Part shown: piece by piece, positions 47,223-56,818 of the stretch
Layout of the letters: every line of letters starts with the position of its first letter
How positions within the stretch are numbered: the first letter of the stretch is position 1
NCBI RefSeq assembly: GCF_018130165.1
Contig: NZ_JAFCLZ010000028.1
Location: 43,169-107,168, forward strand
Origin: Bradyrhizobium sp. JYMT SZCCT0180
Lineage (GTDB): Bacteria > Pseudomonadota > Alphaproteobacteria > Rhizobiales > Xanthobacteraceae
Reading direction: 5' to 3'
Length of the DNA stretch: 64,000 nt
The notes under the pieces: model-generated
The model's database searches: none
Told to the model about the DNA's origin: nothing
The model's input: only the letters and a program-made list of their open reading frames with translations
Made by a program: the position numbers and the translations under genes

Positions 47223-47984
47223 TTGGTGCGCGTTGCCGGGTGGATATTGCTGATTGCCGGGGCTCTGCTTTGCGTCACGCTGGTATGGGCGACGGTTGGG
47301 TTCCTGCTGATGGGCGTCGGCCTGCTGTCACTCCTGGTGGCAGAAAACAGGCGACGGCGCGTGAGTGTCACAACGCTCGGCCGCGCGCCGGCCGATGAGC
47401 GTATGGCGCAGCCTCCGGTTCCTGAACCGGTCGTCTCTCACGAACCCCCGAAGCCGATAAGCCCACCGACGGTTTCTTATGACAGGCAGGCATGGCGTCA
47501 GCTTGTTGAAAGCGATGTCGACCTCGCGCGGATAACCTCCGTGTTGGCTGACTACGGCCAGCAATATGTCGACGAGTTAGCCTGCGAATACATGGCTGAC
47601 GTCGACAAGCAGCGCCTTCCCGCCATCGTTGAGGGTATCATCGGAAGAGCAAGCAAGAGTGTTGCGCCGCGTGGCAATGGCAGGCTGGTTGACGACGCCA
47701 GGCCGCCCAATCCGGTTGGCGGCGCGACGGCGGCCCGTCGGTCGCCGAGGCCTTTGCCGGAGTCGACATTAAAGCTTTCCGAAAAATCGTCCGATTCCGC
47801 GTCCTCGCCGGTCGAACCGGTCAGACGACAGGAAGCTATTGGCGCACCCGCCGAGCCGCCAACTGCAGTGGATCCTGCACCGGGCGAGGGAGACAGCAAC
47901 AAGACGATCATCAGCGCCGATGAGGAACTCTCCGTCATGCTCGGCAAATTGTCTGCGGACGCCGCCACGCCAAGCAAGAGCTGA
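47223..47984 (+). CDS. Hypothetical protein with two N-terminal membrane segments (253 aa)
   Basis: This 253-residue protein has two close hydrophobic segments (WILLIAGALLCVTLVWATVG and FLLMGVGLLSLLVAE), then a basic RRRR run and a long polar, proline/alanine/serine-rich region that is probably disordered. A short helical domain lies in QAWRQLVESDVDLARITSVL to DVDKQRLPAIVEGIIG. TTG 47223 or GTG 47226 is the start. No family is recognised; it looks like a membrane-anchored protein with cytoplasmic tail. Confidence 0.6.
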   Translation: MVRVAGWILLIAGALLCVTLVWATVGFLLMGVGLLSLLVAENRRRRVSVTTLGRAPADERMAQPPVPEPVVSHEPPKPISPPTVSYDRQAWRQLVESDVDLARITSVLADYGQQYVDELACEYMADVDKQRLPAIVEGIIGRASKSVAPRGNGRLVDDARPPNPVGGATAARRSPRPLPESTLKLSEKSSDSASSPVEPVRRQEAIGAPAEPPTAVDPAPGEGDSNKTIISADEELSVMLGKLSADAATPSKS

Positions 47985-48106
47985 GCGCTGTCGCGGTTCA
48001 GCCATCACATTGCCGCGATAGGCCAGCCTATCTTGCATTAGCCATACTTCGACCACGAGCCGCTGGCTTGATTTGCGCACACCCGAAAACAAAACGGGAG
48101 ATCGCA

Positions 48107-48295
48107 ATGAAGCGAGACATCGGGGTGATCAGCGGCGCGACGCTCGCAATTGGCGTGGTCATGTGGGCGTTTGTGGGCAATCCGGCCAGCACGAAGCGAA
48201 CCAATATAGCGCAGCACGTGACCCAGACGATGGACGTTGCGCCCGAACTCAAGCATGTGACCGAGCGCAGCCCGTATATGCGGTCCGAGCGCTGA
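48107..48295 (+). CDS. Small membrane or secreted protein (62 aa)
   Basis: This 62-residue protein begins MKRDIGVISGATLAIGVVMW, a signal or anchor, and ends with a polar part (VAPELKHVTERSPYMRSER). GGGAGATCGCA precedes ATG 48107. It has no recognised family. The frame extends further upstream but the hydrophobic start makes 48107 the best choice. Confidence 0.55.
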   Translation: MKRDIGVISGATLAIGVVMWAFVGNPASTKRTNIAQHVTQTMDVAPELKHVTERSPYMRSER

Positions 48296-48524
48296 CCAGG
48301 CTGCGACAAATCGACGATATTTCCTAACCTCGTGCCGGTATTGCCGGCCCGGCTGCGACAGCATCTCGCACGGGCGACGTGGTCGCCTTGCCTGCGAACG
48401 CAGTGAATTCAGCCCCGGATGTTGCTAGGCTGCTCCAGAGATCGGTGACCCGAGTCGTTGGATGCCGTCATATCCAACACCATCGGCGCTTGCCGACGAC
48501 CCCCACAAAGGGGAACGTTTCTGA

Positions 48525-49829
48525 ATGCAGCCAGCGAGGCAGGCCATGGTGAAACCGTTTCCGTCCAAGACCCACATCGGCAACCACATGCTGCATCCGG
48601 AAACCTTGATGCTGAACTACGGCTACGATCCGCAATTGTCGGAAGGCGCCGTCAAGCCGCCGGTCTTCCTGACCTCGACCTTCGTGTTTCGAACCGCCGA
48701 AGACGGTCAGGATTTCTTCGATTTCGTCTCGGGCCGGCGCGAGCCGCCCGAGGGGATGGGCGCCGGCCTGGTCTATTCGCGGTTCAATCATCCCAACAGC
48801 GAGATCGTCGAGGACAGGCTTGCGATCTATGAGCGCACCGAGAAATGCGCGCTGTTCTCGTCCGGCATGTCGGCGATATCGACGGCGATCCTCGCCTTCG
48901 TCCGCCCCGGTGATGTCATTTTGCACTCACAACCGCTCTATGGCGGCACGGAGACCCTGTTCACGAAAACGCTTGCGGGCCTCTCGATCGGCTCGGTGGG
49001 TTTTGCCGACGGCATCGACGAAGCCGCGGTGCAGCTGGCGGCGGAAGACGCCATGCGCAAAGGCCGGGTCTCGATGATCTTCATTGAGACTCCGGCCAAT
49101 CCCACCAACGGCCTGGTCGACATCGAGATGATCCGCCGTGTCGCCGACAATATCGGCGAGGCGCAGGACCACGTGCCGATCGTCGCGTGCGACAACACGC
49201 TGCTCGGACCGGTGTTTCAGCGGCCGATCGAGCACGGCGCCGATCTGTCGCTGTATTCACTGACCAAGTATATCGGTGGCCATTCCGACCTGATCGCGGG
49301 CGCAGCGCTTGGTTCAAAAACCCTGATGAAGGATATCAAGGCGCTACGCGGCGCGATCGGCACCCAGCTCGACCCGCATTCCTGCTGGATGCTTTCCAGG
49401 TCGCTCGAGACCCTGAGCATCCGCATGGAGAAGGCCGACGCCAACGCACGGCTGGTGGCGGATTTTCTGCGTGACCACGCCAAGGTGGCCAAGGTGCATT
49501 ACCTGGCGCACCACGAAGCCAACTCGCCGGCCGGACGCCTGTTCGCACACCAATGCACCGGCGCCGGCTCGACGTTCTCGTTCGATATTGTCGGCGGCCA
49601 GGCCGCCGCCTTCAAATTCCTCAACGCGCTGCAGATCTTCAAGCTGGCGGTCAGTCTCGGCGGCACCGAGTCGCTGGCCAGCCTGCCGGCGAGCATGACG
49701 CATTCCGGCGTTCCAGCCGACATCCGCCAGAAAATCGGCGTGCTCGACTCCACGATCCGGCTGTCGATCGGCATCGAGCACCCGTCCGATCTGATCGCCG
49801 ATATCGCGCAGGCCTTGAACGCGGCGTAG
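48525..49829 (+). CDS. Cystathionine gamma-synthase-family PLP enzyme (methionine gamma-lyase-like)
   Basis: This 434-residue fold-type I PLP enzyme has the PLP lysine in SLTKYIGGHSDLIAG, the phosphate-binding FSSGMSAISTAI, the aspartate in VACDNTLLGP and the final-domain substrate arginine region SIGIEHPSDL. Such enzymes build or cleave C-S bonds in methionine, homocysteine or cysteine metabolism. The insertion EPPEGMGAGLVYSRFNHPNS is typical. ATG 48525 or 48546 is possible (the second gives MVKPFPSKTHIGNH). No sulfur genes are next to it, so the exact reaction is open. Confidence 0.9.
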   Translation: MQPARQAMVKPFPSKTHIGNHMLHPETLMLNYGYDPQLSEGAVKPPVFLTSTFVFRTAEDGQDFFDFVSGRREPPEGMGAGLVYSRFNHPNSEIVEDRLAIYERTEKCALFSSGMSAISTAILAFVRPGDVILHSQPLYGGTETLFTKTLAGLSIGSVGFADGIDEAAVQLAAEDAMRKGRVSMIFIETPANPTNGLVDIEMIRRVADNIGEAQDHVPIVACDNTLLGPVFQRPIEHGADLSLYSLTKYIGGHSDLIAGAALGSKTLMKDIKALRGAIGTQLDPHSCWMLSRSLETLSIRMEKADANARLVADFLRDHAKVAKVHYLAHHEANSPAGRLFAHQCTGAGSTFSFDIVGGQAAAFKFLNALQIFKLAVSLGGTESLASLPASMTHSGVPADIRQKIGVLDSTIRLSIGIEHPSDLIADIAQALNAA

Positions 49830-50027
49830 CCGTGTGCCTCGCCTGATGCCGCTTATATCGGGGGGACGAGGTTCCCTCCGGGGCAGCTTTGCGGCGGGCC
49901 TTGCCCACGCAACCTCCATGGTTAATGAAGTACGATCGCATTACGTAACATCCGATCCGGCGCGAGGGTAAAGCGCTCACCCACTTCGCCATAGCTGTCG
50001 TAGAGGCAACGCGGCGTTAAGCCCTCC

Positions 50028-51974
50028 ATGGAAGTTTGCTCGGATCGGAGCAGCCTCAAGATGATCACCAGCCGCCGGGAAATTGGCAAAGCGCATATCC
50101 CGTTGTGGGCGGCGGGATTCGTGGCGTTGGCTTGCGTTGCAATTCTTGCGCTGAGCGGCTGGCGCGAATGGGAGTCCCGGCAGGTCGACCTGAAGAACGC
50201 GGAAGTGGACATGGCCAATCTTGCCCGTTCGCTGACGCAGCATGCCGAAGATACTTTCGACCTGGCTGACACCATCCTCGCCGGAATGGCCGACCGCATG
50301 GAGACCGGCGGAACCAATCCCGCCGCGGTCGAAAAGATCCAGACGTTTCTCAAATCGCGCAAGTACAACCGGCAACGTATCCGCGGCATCTTCGTCTATG
50401 ATGAAACCGGTCGCTGGCTCGCAACCACCGAAGACATCAATCTGGCTGGTCTCAACAACGGCGATCGCGACTACTTCCAACACCATCGCACTTCCACCGA
50501 CCGCGGGACGCTGATCGGCCGGCCGGTCAAGAGTCGTTCGGGAGGACAGTGGATCATCACTTTGTCCCGTCGCTTCAATCATCCCGATGGCAGCTTTGCC
50601 GGCGTGGTGTTGACCAGCATCGACGTGGCCTATTTCAAGGAATTCTACCGTCGATTTGACATCGGGCCGAACGGCTCGGTGGCGCTATTGAATGCCGATG
50701 GCGTCTTGCTGGCGCGCAGCCGCGACGAAGACGGCAGCAATGTCGGACGCGATATGTCCAAGTCGCCATTGTTCCGGACCCTGAAAGACCGCCCCAGCGC
50801 CAGCGTCTATTACTTCAAATCGCCGCTGGACGGACTTGAGCGGTTGAGCTTCTACCAGCTGAGCAGCCGATATCCCATCCTGGTTCTGGCGACCAAGGCG
50901 CAGGAAGATGTGCTGGAGCCATGGCGCCAGCAATCGTTCACACGGCTGGCTGTCGTCGCAGGCCTCTTGCTGGTGATCGCGCTGACCGGCTTTGCCTTCG
51001 TGCGTTACCTGCTCCAGCGCCAGCGCATGGCGGCAGCCCTTGTGGCCAAGGAGGCGGACTTTCGCCTGCTGGCCGAACAGTGCAGCGATGTGGTGATGCG
51101 TATCGGGCTGGACGAGCGGATTCTCTACGTTTCGCCATCATGCGCCCGCGTTTTCGGCCACGACCCCGCCAAGTTGCTGGGAGCGCCGGCCCTTGCGGCA
51201 ATCAACGTCGAGGACCGGCCGCGGGTTGAGCAAGCCATCGCGGCGTTGAAAAACGGCGAGGCCGAAGAGGCGCGGCTGATCTACCGCGTCCGTCACCGCG
51301 AAAAGAATGAAATCTGGGTCGAGACCGCTCTGCGCGTGACGCGCGCGGCCGAGACCAACAAGATCGACGGCGTGGTCGCCATCTCGCGCGACATGACAGA
51401 GCAACAGGATTTGCAGAACAAGCTGGCGGCGCTTGCCACGTCCGATGGATTGACGGGATTGGCCAACCGCCGGCATTTCGACGAGCGCCTGTCGGAGGAA
51501 TGGGCGCGCGCCAAGCGCGATGGCACGCCGCTGTCGCTGTTGTTGATCGACGTCGACCATTTCAAGAAGTTCAATGATCATTATGGTCACCAGGCCGGAG
51601 ACGCCTGCCTGCGCGCGCTGGCGCGGATCCTGGACGCGCAAATTCGCAGGCCGGCAGACCTGGCAGCCCGCTACGGCGGTGAAGAGTTCGTGCTGCTCCT
51701 GCCCAACACCGATTCGGAGGGCTGCATGCAGGTCGGCGAGAAGGTGCGTGAAGCGCTTCTTGAACTCGGCATGCTGCACGCGCTCAACCCGCCTTCCAAA
51801 CTCATTACGGTCAGTCTCGGCGGTGCGACGAATGTCCCTGCCCAGAGCATGACCGACCACGCGGCTCTGATTGCCGCAGCGGATCGAGCGCTCTATTCGG
51901 CCAAGAATGAAGGACGCGATCGGCTGGTCATGTCAGGACAAGTCGTCGCCTGGCCTGACGCCAGAAGCGCTTGA
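50028..51974 (+). CDS. Membrane diguanylate cyclase with dCache-like, PAS and GGDEF domains
   Basis: This 648-residue sensor makes cyclic di-GMP. Residues 25-44 are a first membrane segment, about 45-305 a periplasmic dCache-like sensing domain, 306-328 a second membrane segment, 345-460 a PAS domain (DVVMRIGLDERILYVSPSCA) and about 470-635 the cyclase domain. The active-site loop is RYGGEEFVLL (GGEEF at 550-554), with the metal Asp in LLIDVDHFKKFN. The inhibitory I-site RPAD (541-544) is present, so it should be product-inhibited. A start at M12 (MITSRREIGK) is an alternative. Confidence 0.93.
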   Translation: MEVCSDRSSLKMITSRREIGKAHIPLWAAGFVALACVAILALSGWREWESRQVDLKNAEVDMANLARSLTQHAEDTFDLADTILAGMADRMETGGTNPAAVEKIQTFLKSRKYNRQRIRGIFVYDETGRWLATTEDINLAGLNNGDRDYFQHHRTSTDRGTLIGRPVKSRSGGQWIITLSRRFNHPDGSFAGVVLTSIDVAYFKEFYRRFDIGPNGSVALLNADGVLLARSRDEDGSNVGRDMSKSPLFRTLKDRPSASVYYFKSPLDGLERLSFYQLSSRYPILVLATKAQEDVLEPWRQQSFTRLAVVAGLLLVIALTGFAFVRYLLQRQRMAAALVAKEADFRLLAEQCSDVVMRIGLDERILYVSPSCARVFGHDPAKLLGAPALAAINVEDRPRVEQAIAALKNGEAEEARLIYRVRHREKNEIWVETALRVTRAAETNKIDGVVAISRDMTEQQDLQNKLAALATSDGLTGLANRRHFDERLSEEWARAKRDGTPLSLLLIDVDHFKKFNDHYGHQAGDACLRALARILDAQIRRPADLAARYGGEEFVLLLPNTDSEGCMQVGEKVREALLELGMLHALNPPSKLITVSLGGATNVPAQSMTDHAALIAAADRALYSAKNEGRDRLVMSGQVVAWPDARSA

Positions 51975-52032
51975 TTACAACAGCGCCTGAAGCCAGGAGC
52001 GTCTGAAGCTGGATGCCTCGCGGCGCCGATTT

Positions 52033-52848
52033 TCACGAACCCTTTTTGGCCCTGACCGAATACGACAACGGCATCCGCGGCACGCCATCGGCAAGCCGCC
52101 ACAGCCTTTCCGATGCCGGCACCAGGCTTGGCAGGCCGCGCCAGGGCAACACTTCGTGCTCCCTGAACATCGTAATCGTCAGTCCGGCATCGATCAGGCC
52201 GCCGAGCACGGCCGAGAGCGAGTGGATCCACTCGCGGGTCGATCGGTGCGACATGATCGTGGGATCGCCGGTGTAGGTGGTCTCGTTTGCGAATTGCAGC
52301 GGCCGGTCGGCAGGCGTTTGAAAATCGTAGGTGGGAACAAGCCTGCCGTCGAATTCTTCCATCACCGTGAAGGTGGGATGCGCGTCCGCGAAATAGAGTT
52401 CGCCACCCGGGGCCAGCACGGTCGCAATGGTCTCTGCCCATTTCTTCATATCAGGCAGCCAGCAAATGGTGCCCCAGGTGGTGAAGACGAGATCGAACGG
52501 GCCCGGCGTCAGGGTAGGGGCCTGGTCGACGGTCCCCTCGACGAAATCAGCCTTTAGCCCGGTCTCATCGGAGAGGCGCCGCGCCACATCCAGCGCGGCC
52601 GGAGAGAAATCCAGCCCGGTCACCGTCGCGCCGCGCCGCACCAGGCACAACGTGTCGCGGCCGATATGGCACTGCAGATGCAGGACGCGCTTTCCCCTGA
52701 TGTCGCCCAGTTCCGCCACTTCAATCGCAGTCAGCGCGTCCTCGCCCGCCCGAAACCGGTCGAGCATGTAATCGCCGTTGCTATCGCGCGCATGAATGGC
52801 GGTGCGCTCGTCCCAGTTCCGGCGATTGATGTCGAAGGGGTCGATCAT
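52033..52848 (-). CDS. Class I SAM-dependent methyltransferase
   Basis: This 271-residue protein has the methyltransferase fold: KRVLHLQCHIGRDTLCLVRRG (motif I, with the uncommon cysteine/histidine pair QCHIGRDT), VTGLDFSPAALDVAR and DLVFTTWGTICWLPDMKKWA. It resembles the UbiE/small-molecule methyltransferase group with motif I of LQCHxGxD type, seen in many bacterial proteins of unknown substrate. ATG 52848 follows GGAGCAGAC. It is convergent with the diguanylate cyclase and divergent from the third LTA-synthase-like gene, so it is a separate unit. Confidence 0.85.
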   Translation of the reverse strand: MIDPFDINRRNWDERTAIHARDSNGDYMLDRFRAGEDALTAIEVAELGDIRGKRVLHLQCHIGRDTLCLVRRGATVTGLDFSPAALDVARRLSDETGLKADFVEGTVDQAPTLTPGPFDLVFTTWGTICWLPDMKKWAETIATVLAPGGELYFADAHPTFTVMEEFDGRLVPTYDFQTPADRPLQFANETTYTGDPTIMSHRSTREWIHSLSAVLGGLIDAGLTITMFREHEVLPWRGLPSLVPASERLWRLADGVPRMPLSYSVRAKKGS

Positions 52849-52947
52849 GTCTGCTCCATCTTGACCCCTAGCAGATTTCAATGTGCTTCGCGAATGCACG
52901 CTTTCGCCATCGTGGACGCCAAATCATTCCTCTGGCATCCTATCGAG

Positions 52948-54621
52948 ATGTCGTTGGCCCTGATCATCCTGATCGCTCTCGCCGTGCTTTGGTTGGCGGA
53001 ACGCAGCCTTGAGCATCTTACTTTGGCTGCGGCCGCGCTGTGTTTGTGCACCGCAATGCTGCTGTTTGTCGTTAGCGATCTGGAACGCGCGATCCTGTTG
53101 TCATCCATCGTGGCGGCGGCAGTTTTCGGAGCGTCGAGAGTCAAGTATAATCACAGTGGGATCAAACTCATTGCAACGGATTTGCCGCTGGCTTTTGCCG
53201 GAACAGTTCCATTTTTACTGGTGCAATATCCAATCGCACTGACGGCTGCTCTGGCGGGAAGCATCACGCTCATGCTGGCCGCGGTCGCGACCCTGATTTA
53301 CGTGCGCGGACCGCCAGTGCCGTTTGAACTCCAGATCCTGTTTTTCGGCATGGCTTGTATCGGCCTGGTGGCCGCCTACAAAGCGAGCGGCGGGCCGGTA
53401 CCTTTCCAGCGCAATGCGGCGCTCCGCCGCTGTTTTCTTTCCAGCTTCATCGCTTCGCTTCTCAACCCGCTTTCCTGGCGGCCGTCCGGCGGGCTGGCGC
53501 TGAGCGATATCGCCAAGGACCCGCTGCCGCTGATGGAGGCCGTACCGGCGCGCAGCCTCGACTATCCCGACATCATCGTGATCCAGCACGAGTCGATCTT
53601 CGATCCGCGCCTGTTTGGTCTGCCGGTTGAGCCGATTGTCGAATCGTTTCTGTCACCGAAAGACGGACACCATGGCAGCCTCAACGTGGATATTTTCGGC
53701 GGAGGATCGTGGCAATCGGAATTCAGCCTGCTGACCGGCCTTTCAAGCGCGAGCTTCGGTTCGAACGCCTATTTTCTCTTCAAGCGCGGGGCCGGCCGCT
53801 TCCACAGCAGTCTTCCAGGGACGCTCGCGGCGCTCGGATACAGAACAATGCTCACCTCGAGTTGCCGCCGCAGCTTTCTTAGCTACGACAGGTTCTACCG
53901 TTCAATCGGGATCAACGAGCGCCTCTTCACGGATGATTTTGAACCGCCGTTCGACGTCGATCGTTTCGAAGCGACAAATTCCGATTCGTTGTTTCTCGAC
54001 GCCGCGCTCAATGCGCATATGAAAGGCATGGCCGACGATGCCTCACCTCGCTTTCTATATGCGCTGACCAACTTCAATCACGGCCCGCACAACCGAAACC
54101 TGGTTGCCCCCGGGCGCTTTGAAGGCGAGCGGGCGTTCGCTGCCGCGAGCCTTCCCGATGCACATTATGCCGAGTATTACGCGCGGCTGGTCGAGACCGC
54201 CGTGACCTGGAATAAACTCAAATCCGAGCTTTCCTCCCGTTTTCCCAAGCGTCCGACACTCATTGTGCACTATGGCGATCATCAGCCCGTCATGACCCGG
54301 CGGATCGAGAAGAAACTCAAGCTCGGCTCGGACGCGAGGCGGCAGTTCCGCACGTTCTACGCCATGGAAACCTTGAATGACTTCCCTGATCGAATTCCGC
54401 GTGGACGCGGCCCGGACCTGGATATCGCCTTTCTCGGCACTGTGGCCTTGCAGCATGCCGGTCTGCCGCTGGACGAGATCTTCGCGACGCGCGCGAGCCT
54501 GCTTGAACAATGCGGCGGCGCCTACTTCGCATCATCGTCGGAACGAAAACGCCAGTTTCACCGTACCCTGGTCGATCTGGGCGTGATCGACGTGGCACCG
54601 GCCGTGCGATACCAGCGCTAA
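52948..54621 (+). CDS. LTA-synthase/sulfatase-fold membrane transferase, copy 3
   Basis: This 557-residue protein is a divergent third copy of the family at 13-16.5 kb. N-terminal membrane segments span about residues 1-147, then the alkaline-phosphatase-type domain: IIVIQHESIFDPRLFG (metal glutamate E215), the nucleophile position S254 in GGGSWQSEFSLLTG, TNFNHGPH and YGDHQP. Copies 1 and 2 are more like each other than either is to this one. The start may be 52948 or 52894. It is followed by an ATP-grasp gene after a 206-base gap in which I see no gene. The substrate is not known. Confidence 0.8.
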   Translation: MSLALIILIALAVLWLAERSLEHLTLAAAALCLCTAMLLFVVSDLERAILLSSIVAAAVFGASRVKYNHSGIKLIATDLPLAFAGTVPFLLVQYPIALTAALAGSITLMLAAVATLIYVRGPPVPFELQILFFGMACIGLVAAYKASGGPVPFQRNAALRRCFLSSFIASLLNPLSWRPSGGLALSDIAKDPLPLMEAVPARSLDYPDIIVIQHESIFDPRLFGLPVEPIVESFLSPKDGHHGSLNVDIFGGGSWQSEFSLLTGLSSASFGSNAYFLFKRGAGRFHSSLPGTLAALGYRTMLTSSCRRSFLSYDRFYRSIGINERLFTDDFEPPFDVDRFEATNSDSLFLDAALNAHMKGMADDASPRFLYALTNFNHGPHNRNLVAPGRFEGERAFAAASLPDAHYAEYYARLVETAVTWNKLKSELSSRFPKRPTLIVHYGDHQPVMTRRIEKKLKLGSDARRQFRTFYAMETLNDFPDRIPRGRGPDLDIAFLGTVALQHAGLPLDEIFATRASLLEQCGGAYFASSSERKRQFHRTLVDLGVIDVAPAVRYQR

Positions 54622-54827
54622 ACCTTCTCCGGGGCCCACGTCGCCCGCTTGCCGAACGTCCGCTGCTGCGTCAGAGCTTCGTCCCGTTGCGAGCTTCGCG
54701 AATGCTTGTCGCTGTGGGATACGCCCATGCCCGGTTGCTTCAACAGGATTTGTTGCCTACCTTCGCGAGGTTCATCGTTAGCTTCCTTTCAGGCGAGATC
54801 ATAATTTAAGCGATACGGGAGAAGTTG

Positions 54828-55982
54828 GTGGCTGCGCGATTGCTGTTTACGAGCGCGGGTAACGGTTCGAGTAACAATTTGGTCCGCAGCATCCGGGCCG
54901 GCGCCGGCTCTTCCTTTATCGTTGGCTGCAACGACGACCAGTTCGCCCTGAAGAAATCCGACGCCGACAGGAATTACCTCGTCCCATCAGCCGATCACCC
55001 GGAATGGAGCGAGGTGCTGCGCTGGATCATGAAGACCGAGCGCCTGCATCTCATTATTCCAACCGTTGATTCCGATGTTGAGAGCCTGTCGCGCGCACGG
55101 AAGACGCTCGGCGAATATCTGTTCCTGCCGAGCGAAGCCGTTTTGAGTGTTTCCCGCGACAAGTATCGTCTCGTTTCACTGTTGCGCCGTAACGGCATCG
55201 ACGCTCCCGAAACCTATCCGGTGCGGGACCTAAACAACGTCAGCAAAATCTTCCAGCAGCTCAAAGGCGGCAGACCTTTATGGTGCCGCGTCCGGAGCGG
55301 GGCCGGCGCGCTCGGCGCGCTGCCGGTCCAGACCGCCGAGCAGGCACGGAGCTGGATCAAGTACTGGCAGGAGATGCGCGGCGTGCCGGTCGCGGCGTTC
55401 TTGCTGTCGGAGTTTTTGCCGGGGCGGGATTTCGGCTGCCAGAGCGTCTGGAAGGACGGCGAGCTGGTGCTGATCAAGACCTACGAACGGCTTTCCTATC
55501 TTGGCATGGGCAGCCAGCCGTCGCGGGTCTCCTCGGTGGCGGGGCTGGCAAAGACGGTCTTCGAACCGAAAGTCGTGGACACCTGCGTGCGGGCCATCAA
55601 GCTGCTTGATGCAAGGGCGTCCGGCGTCTTCAGCGTCGATCTCAAGGAGGACGTGCGCGGCATTCCCTGCATCACGGAAATCGGCGTCGGGAGGTTTACG
55701 TCTTCGACCAACGTTTTCGATATGGTCGGAAAGCACAACATGGCGAGGACCTTCGTTCAGCTGGCGCGAGGCCTGAAGGTCAAGATCGAAGACAGCTACG
55801 AGGCCACGCCGGACTGGTACATGATGCGAGACCTCGACAGCGCGCCGCGCATCTTCCACGCCTCCCAATTCGCTGATAACATTCGAAGTACTTGGCAAGG
55901 GGCCGCCTCCGGTCGGGGCCGCCTGAAAACAACGGGAAGGGGCAAGAGCGGATGGCGTACATTCAAGTCAACAAGAAGATAA
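54828..55982 (+). CDS. ATP-grasp domain protein
   Basis: This 384-residue protein has an ATP-grasp fold: an N-terminal Rossmann-like part (RLLFTSAGNGSSNNLVRSIR), the central region with SEFLPGRDFGCQSVWKDGEL and the late Mg-binding region GVFSVDLKEDVRGIPCITEI followed by GVGRFTSS. It resembles carbamoyl-phosphate-synthase-type ATP-grasp enzymes that join a carboxylate to an amine or thiol. GTG 54828 (or TTG 54825) is the start. Its last 31 bases overlap a basic-protein gene in another phase; the C-terminus after about residue 355 is polar and basic and may be a read-through tail. Confidence 0.8.
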   Translation: MAARLLFTSAGNGSSNNLVRSIRAGAGSSFIVGCNDDQFALKKSDADRNYLVPSADHPEWSEVLRWIMKTERLHLIIPTVDSDVESLSRARKTLGEYLFLPSEAVLSVSRDKYRLVSLLRRNGIDAPETYPVRDLNNVSKIFQQLKGGRPLWCRVRSGAGALGALPVQTAEQARSWIKYWQEMRGVPVAAFLLSEFLPGRDFGCQSVWKDGELVLIKTYERLSYLGMGSQPSRVSSVAGLAKTVFEPKVVDTCVRAIKLLDARASGVFSVDLKEDVRGIPCITEIGVGRFTSSTNVFDMVGKHNMARTFVQLARGLKVKIEDSYEATPDWYMMRDLDSAPRIFHASQFADNIRSTWQGAASGRGRLKTTGRGKSGWRTFKSTRR

Positions 55983-56185
55983 GCACCACAGGCCGTACCT
56001 ATATTCGGGTGGCGGTCACGCCGAAGAGCGCCGAAGGGAAGGCGATGCTTCGTCAGTTCGTCGCGGGAGTGAAGGATTTTGAGAAAAAGTGGAAAGCGAC
56101 CGCGGCCGCAAAAAAGGACCGTCTTGCAAGGGAAGCAAGAGCCAAGAAGAGAGCTGCCAAGAAAAAGAAGGCCGCCAAGAAGTAA
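55952..56185 (+). CDS. Small lysine/alanine-rich basic protein (77 aa)
   Basis: This 77-residue protein has a structured N-terminal half (MAYIQVNKKISTTGRTYIRV) and a C-terminal lysine/alanine-rich helix ending in long Lys/Ala runs (RAKKRAAKKKKAAKK). The tail resembles histone-H1-like or ribosome-associated basic tails, so nucleic-acid binding is plausible. AAGGGGCAAGAGCGG precedes ATG 55952. The gene overlaps the ATP-grasp gene by 31 bases, which points to coupled expression. The A-rich tail is low in GC compared with its neighbours. Confidence 0.6.
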   Translation: MAYIQVNKKISTTGRTYIRVAVTPKSAEGKAMLRQFVAGVKDFEKKWKATAAAKKDRLAREARAKKRAAKKKKAAKK

Positions 56186-56393
56186 GTCTCCCGAGATCCG
56201 GGATCCGGTCGTCACCGCGCTCGCAATCGATGGAGGCCTCGACAGCCATGAGCTCGAGGCCCTTCAACTCGAGCTGCGAGCGCTGGCCAGCGCTTGCGGA
56301 CTGGAGGTCACCGCCCTGGAAGTTGCAGCCCCGGAAGCCAGGGCCGCGAAGCGCCGGACCCTTACGATGCGGCGCACGTCAAAAGCAGTTTGA
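56124..56393 (+). CDS. Possible small hypothetical protein
   Basis: In this frame the stretch after the basic-protein stop reads RDPVVTALAIDGGLDSHELE then ALQLELRALASACGLEVTAL, which has coding-like helical periodicity and balanced composition. No ATG is available in-frame after 56185; TTG 56124 overlaps the preceding gene. Either a weak start is used or this is a decayed gene. No family is recognised. Confidence 0.3.
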   Translation: MQGKQEPRRELPRKRRPPRSKSPEIRDPVVTALAIDGGLDSHELEALQLELRALASACGLEVTALEVAAPEARAAKRRTLTMRRTSKAV

Positions 56394-56411
56394 ACGATCT
56401 CAGGGGCGCCT

Positions 56412-56708
56412 TTAAGCCACCAGCGCCTGAAGCTGAACCGCCTGTTCCCGGTTATGCAAGGCAATGGCGGTGTGACTATAGAGGGCATTCGACTGAAGGG
56501 TAGCGAGGCGGTCAAGCAAGCTGCTGCCCTTGACGACGTGCAGGCCCATTCCCTCATCCGAGGGGAATATACCCAGAACAACATCATACGCCGCGACCAC
56601 ATCCCTCAATGCGGCGGCCGGGTCTTCTGAGCTTTCAATGAATGTGCGAACGTCCGCTGCGAGGTCGCGCAGCTCGTCAAAATTTTCCAAAGCGGTACTC
56701 CAACGCAA
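56412..56708 (-). CDS. Small hypothetical protein (98 aa)
   Basis: This 98-residue protein has regular helices (ENFDELRDLAADVRTFIESS, ALRDVVAAYDVVLGIFPSDE and RLATLQSNALYSHTAIALHN) and normal composition. It looks real but belongs to no family that I recognise. It sits about 110 bases from the end of the large signalling gene, on the same strand, and could be the last gene of that transcript. Confidence 0.55.
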   Translation of the reverse strand: MRWSTALENFDELRDLAADVRTFIESSEDPAAALRDVVAAYDVVLGIFPSDEGMGLHVVKGSSLLDRLATLQSNALYSHTAIALHNREQAVQLQALVA

Positions 56709-56818
56709 CTAACTGCCCGAATCTTGGATGCAGAAGATTACCGAACCATCAACAAATCCCTCGTAACGGGGTTTTGCGCTGGCGTCTGCCTGTTCTGGCT
56801 CTTCTCCTCGAGCCTAAA

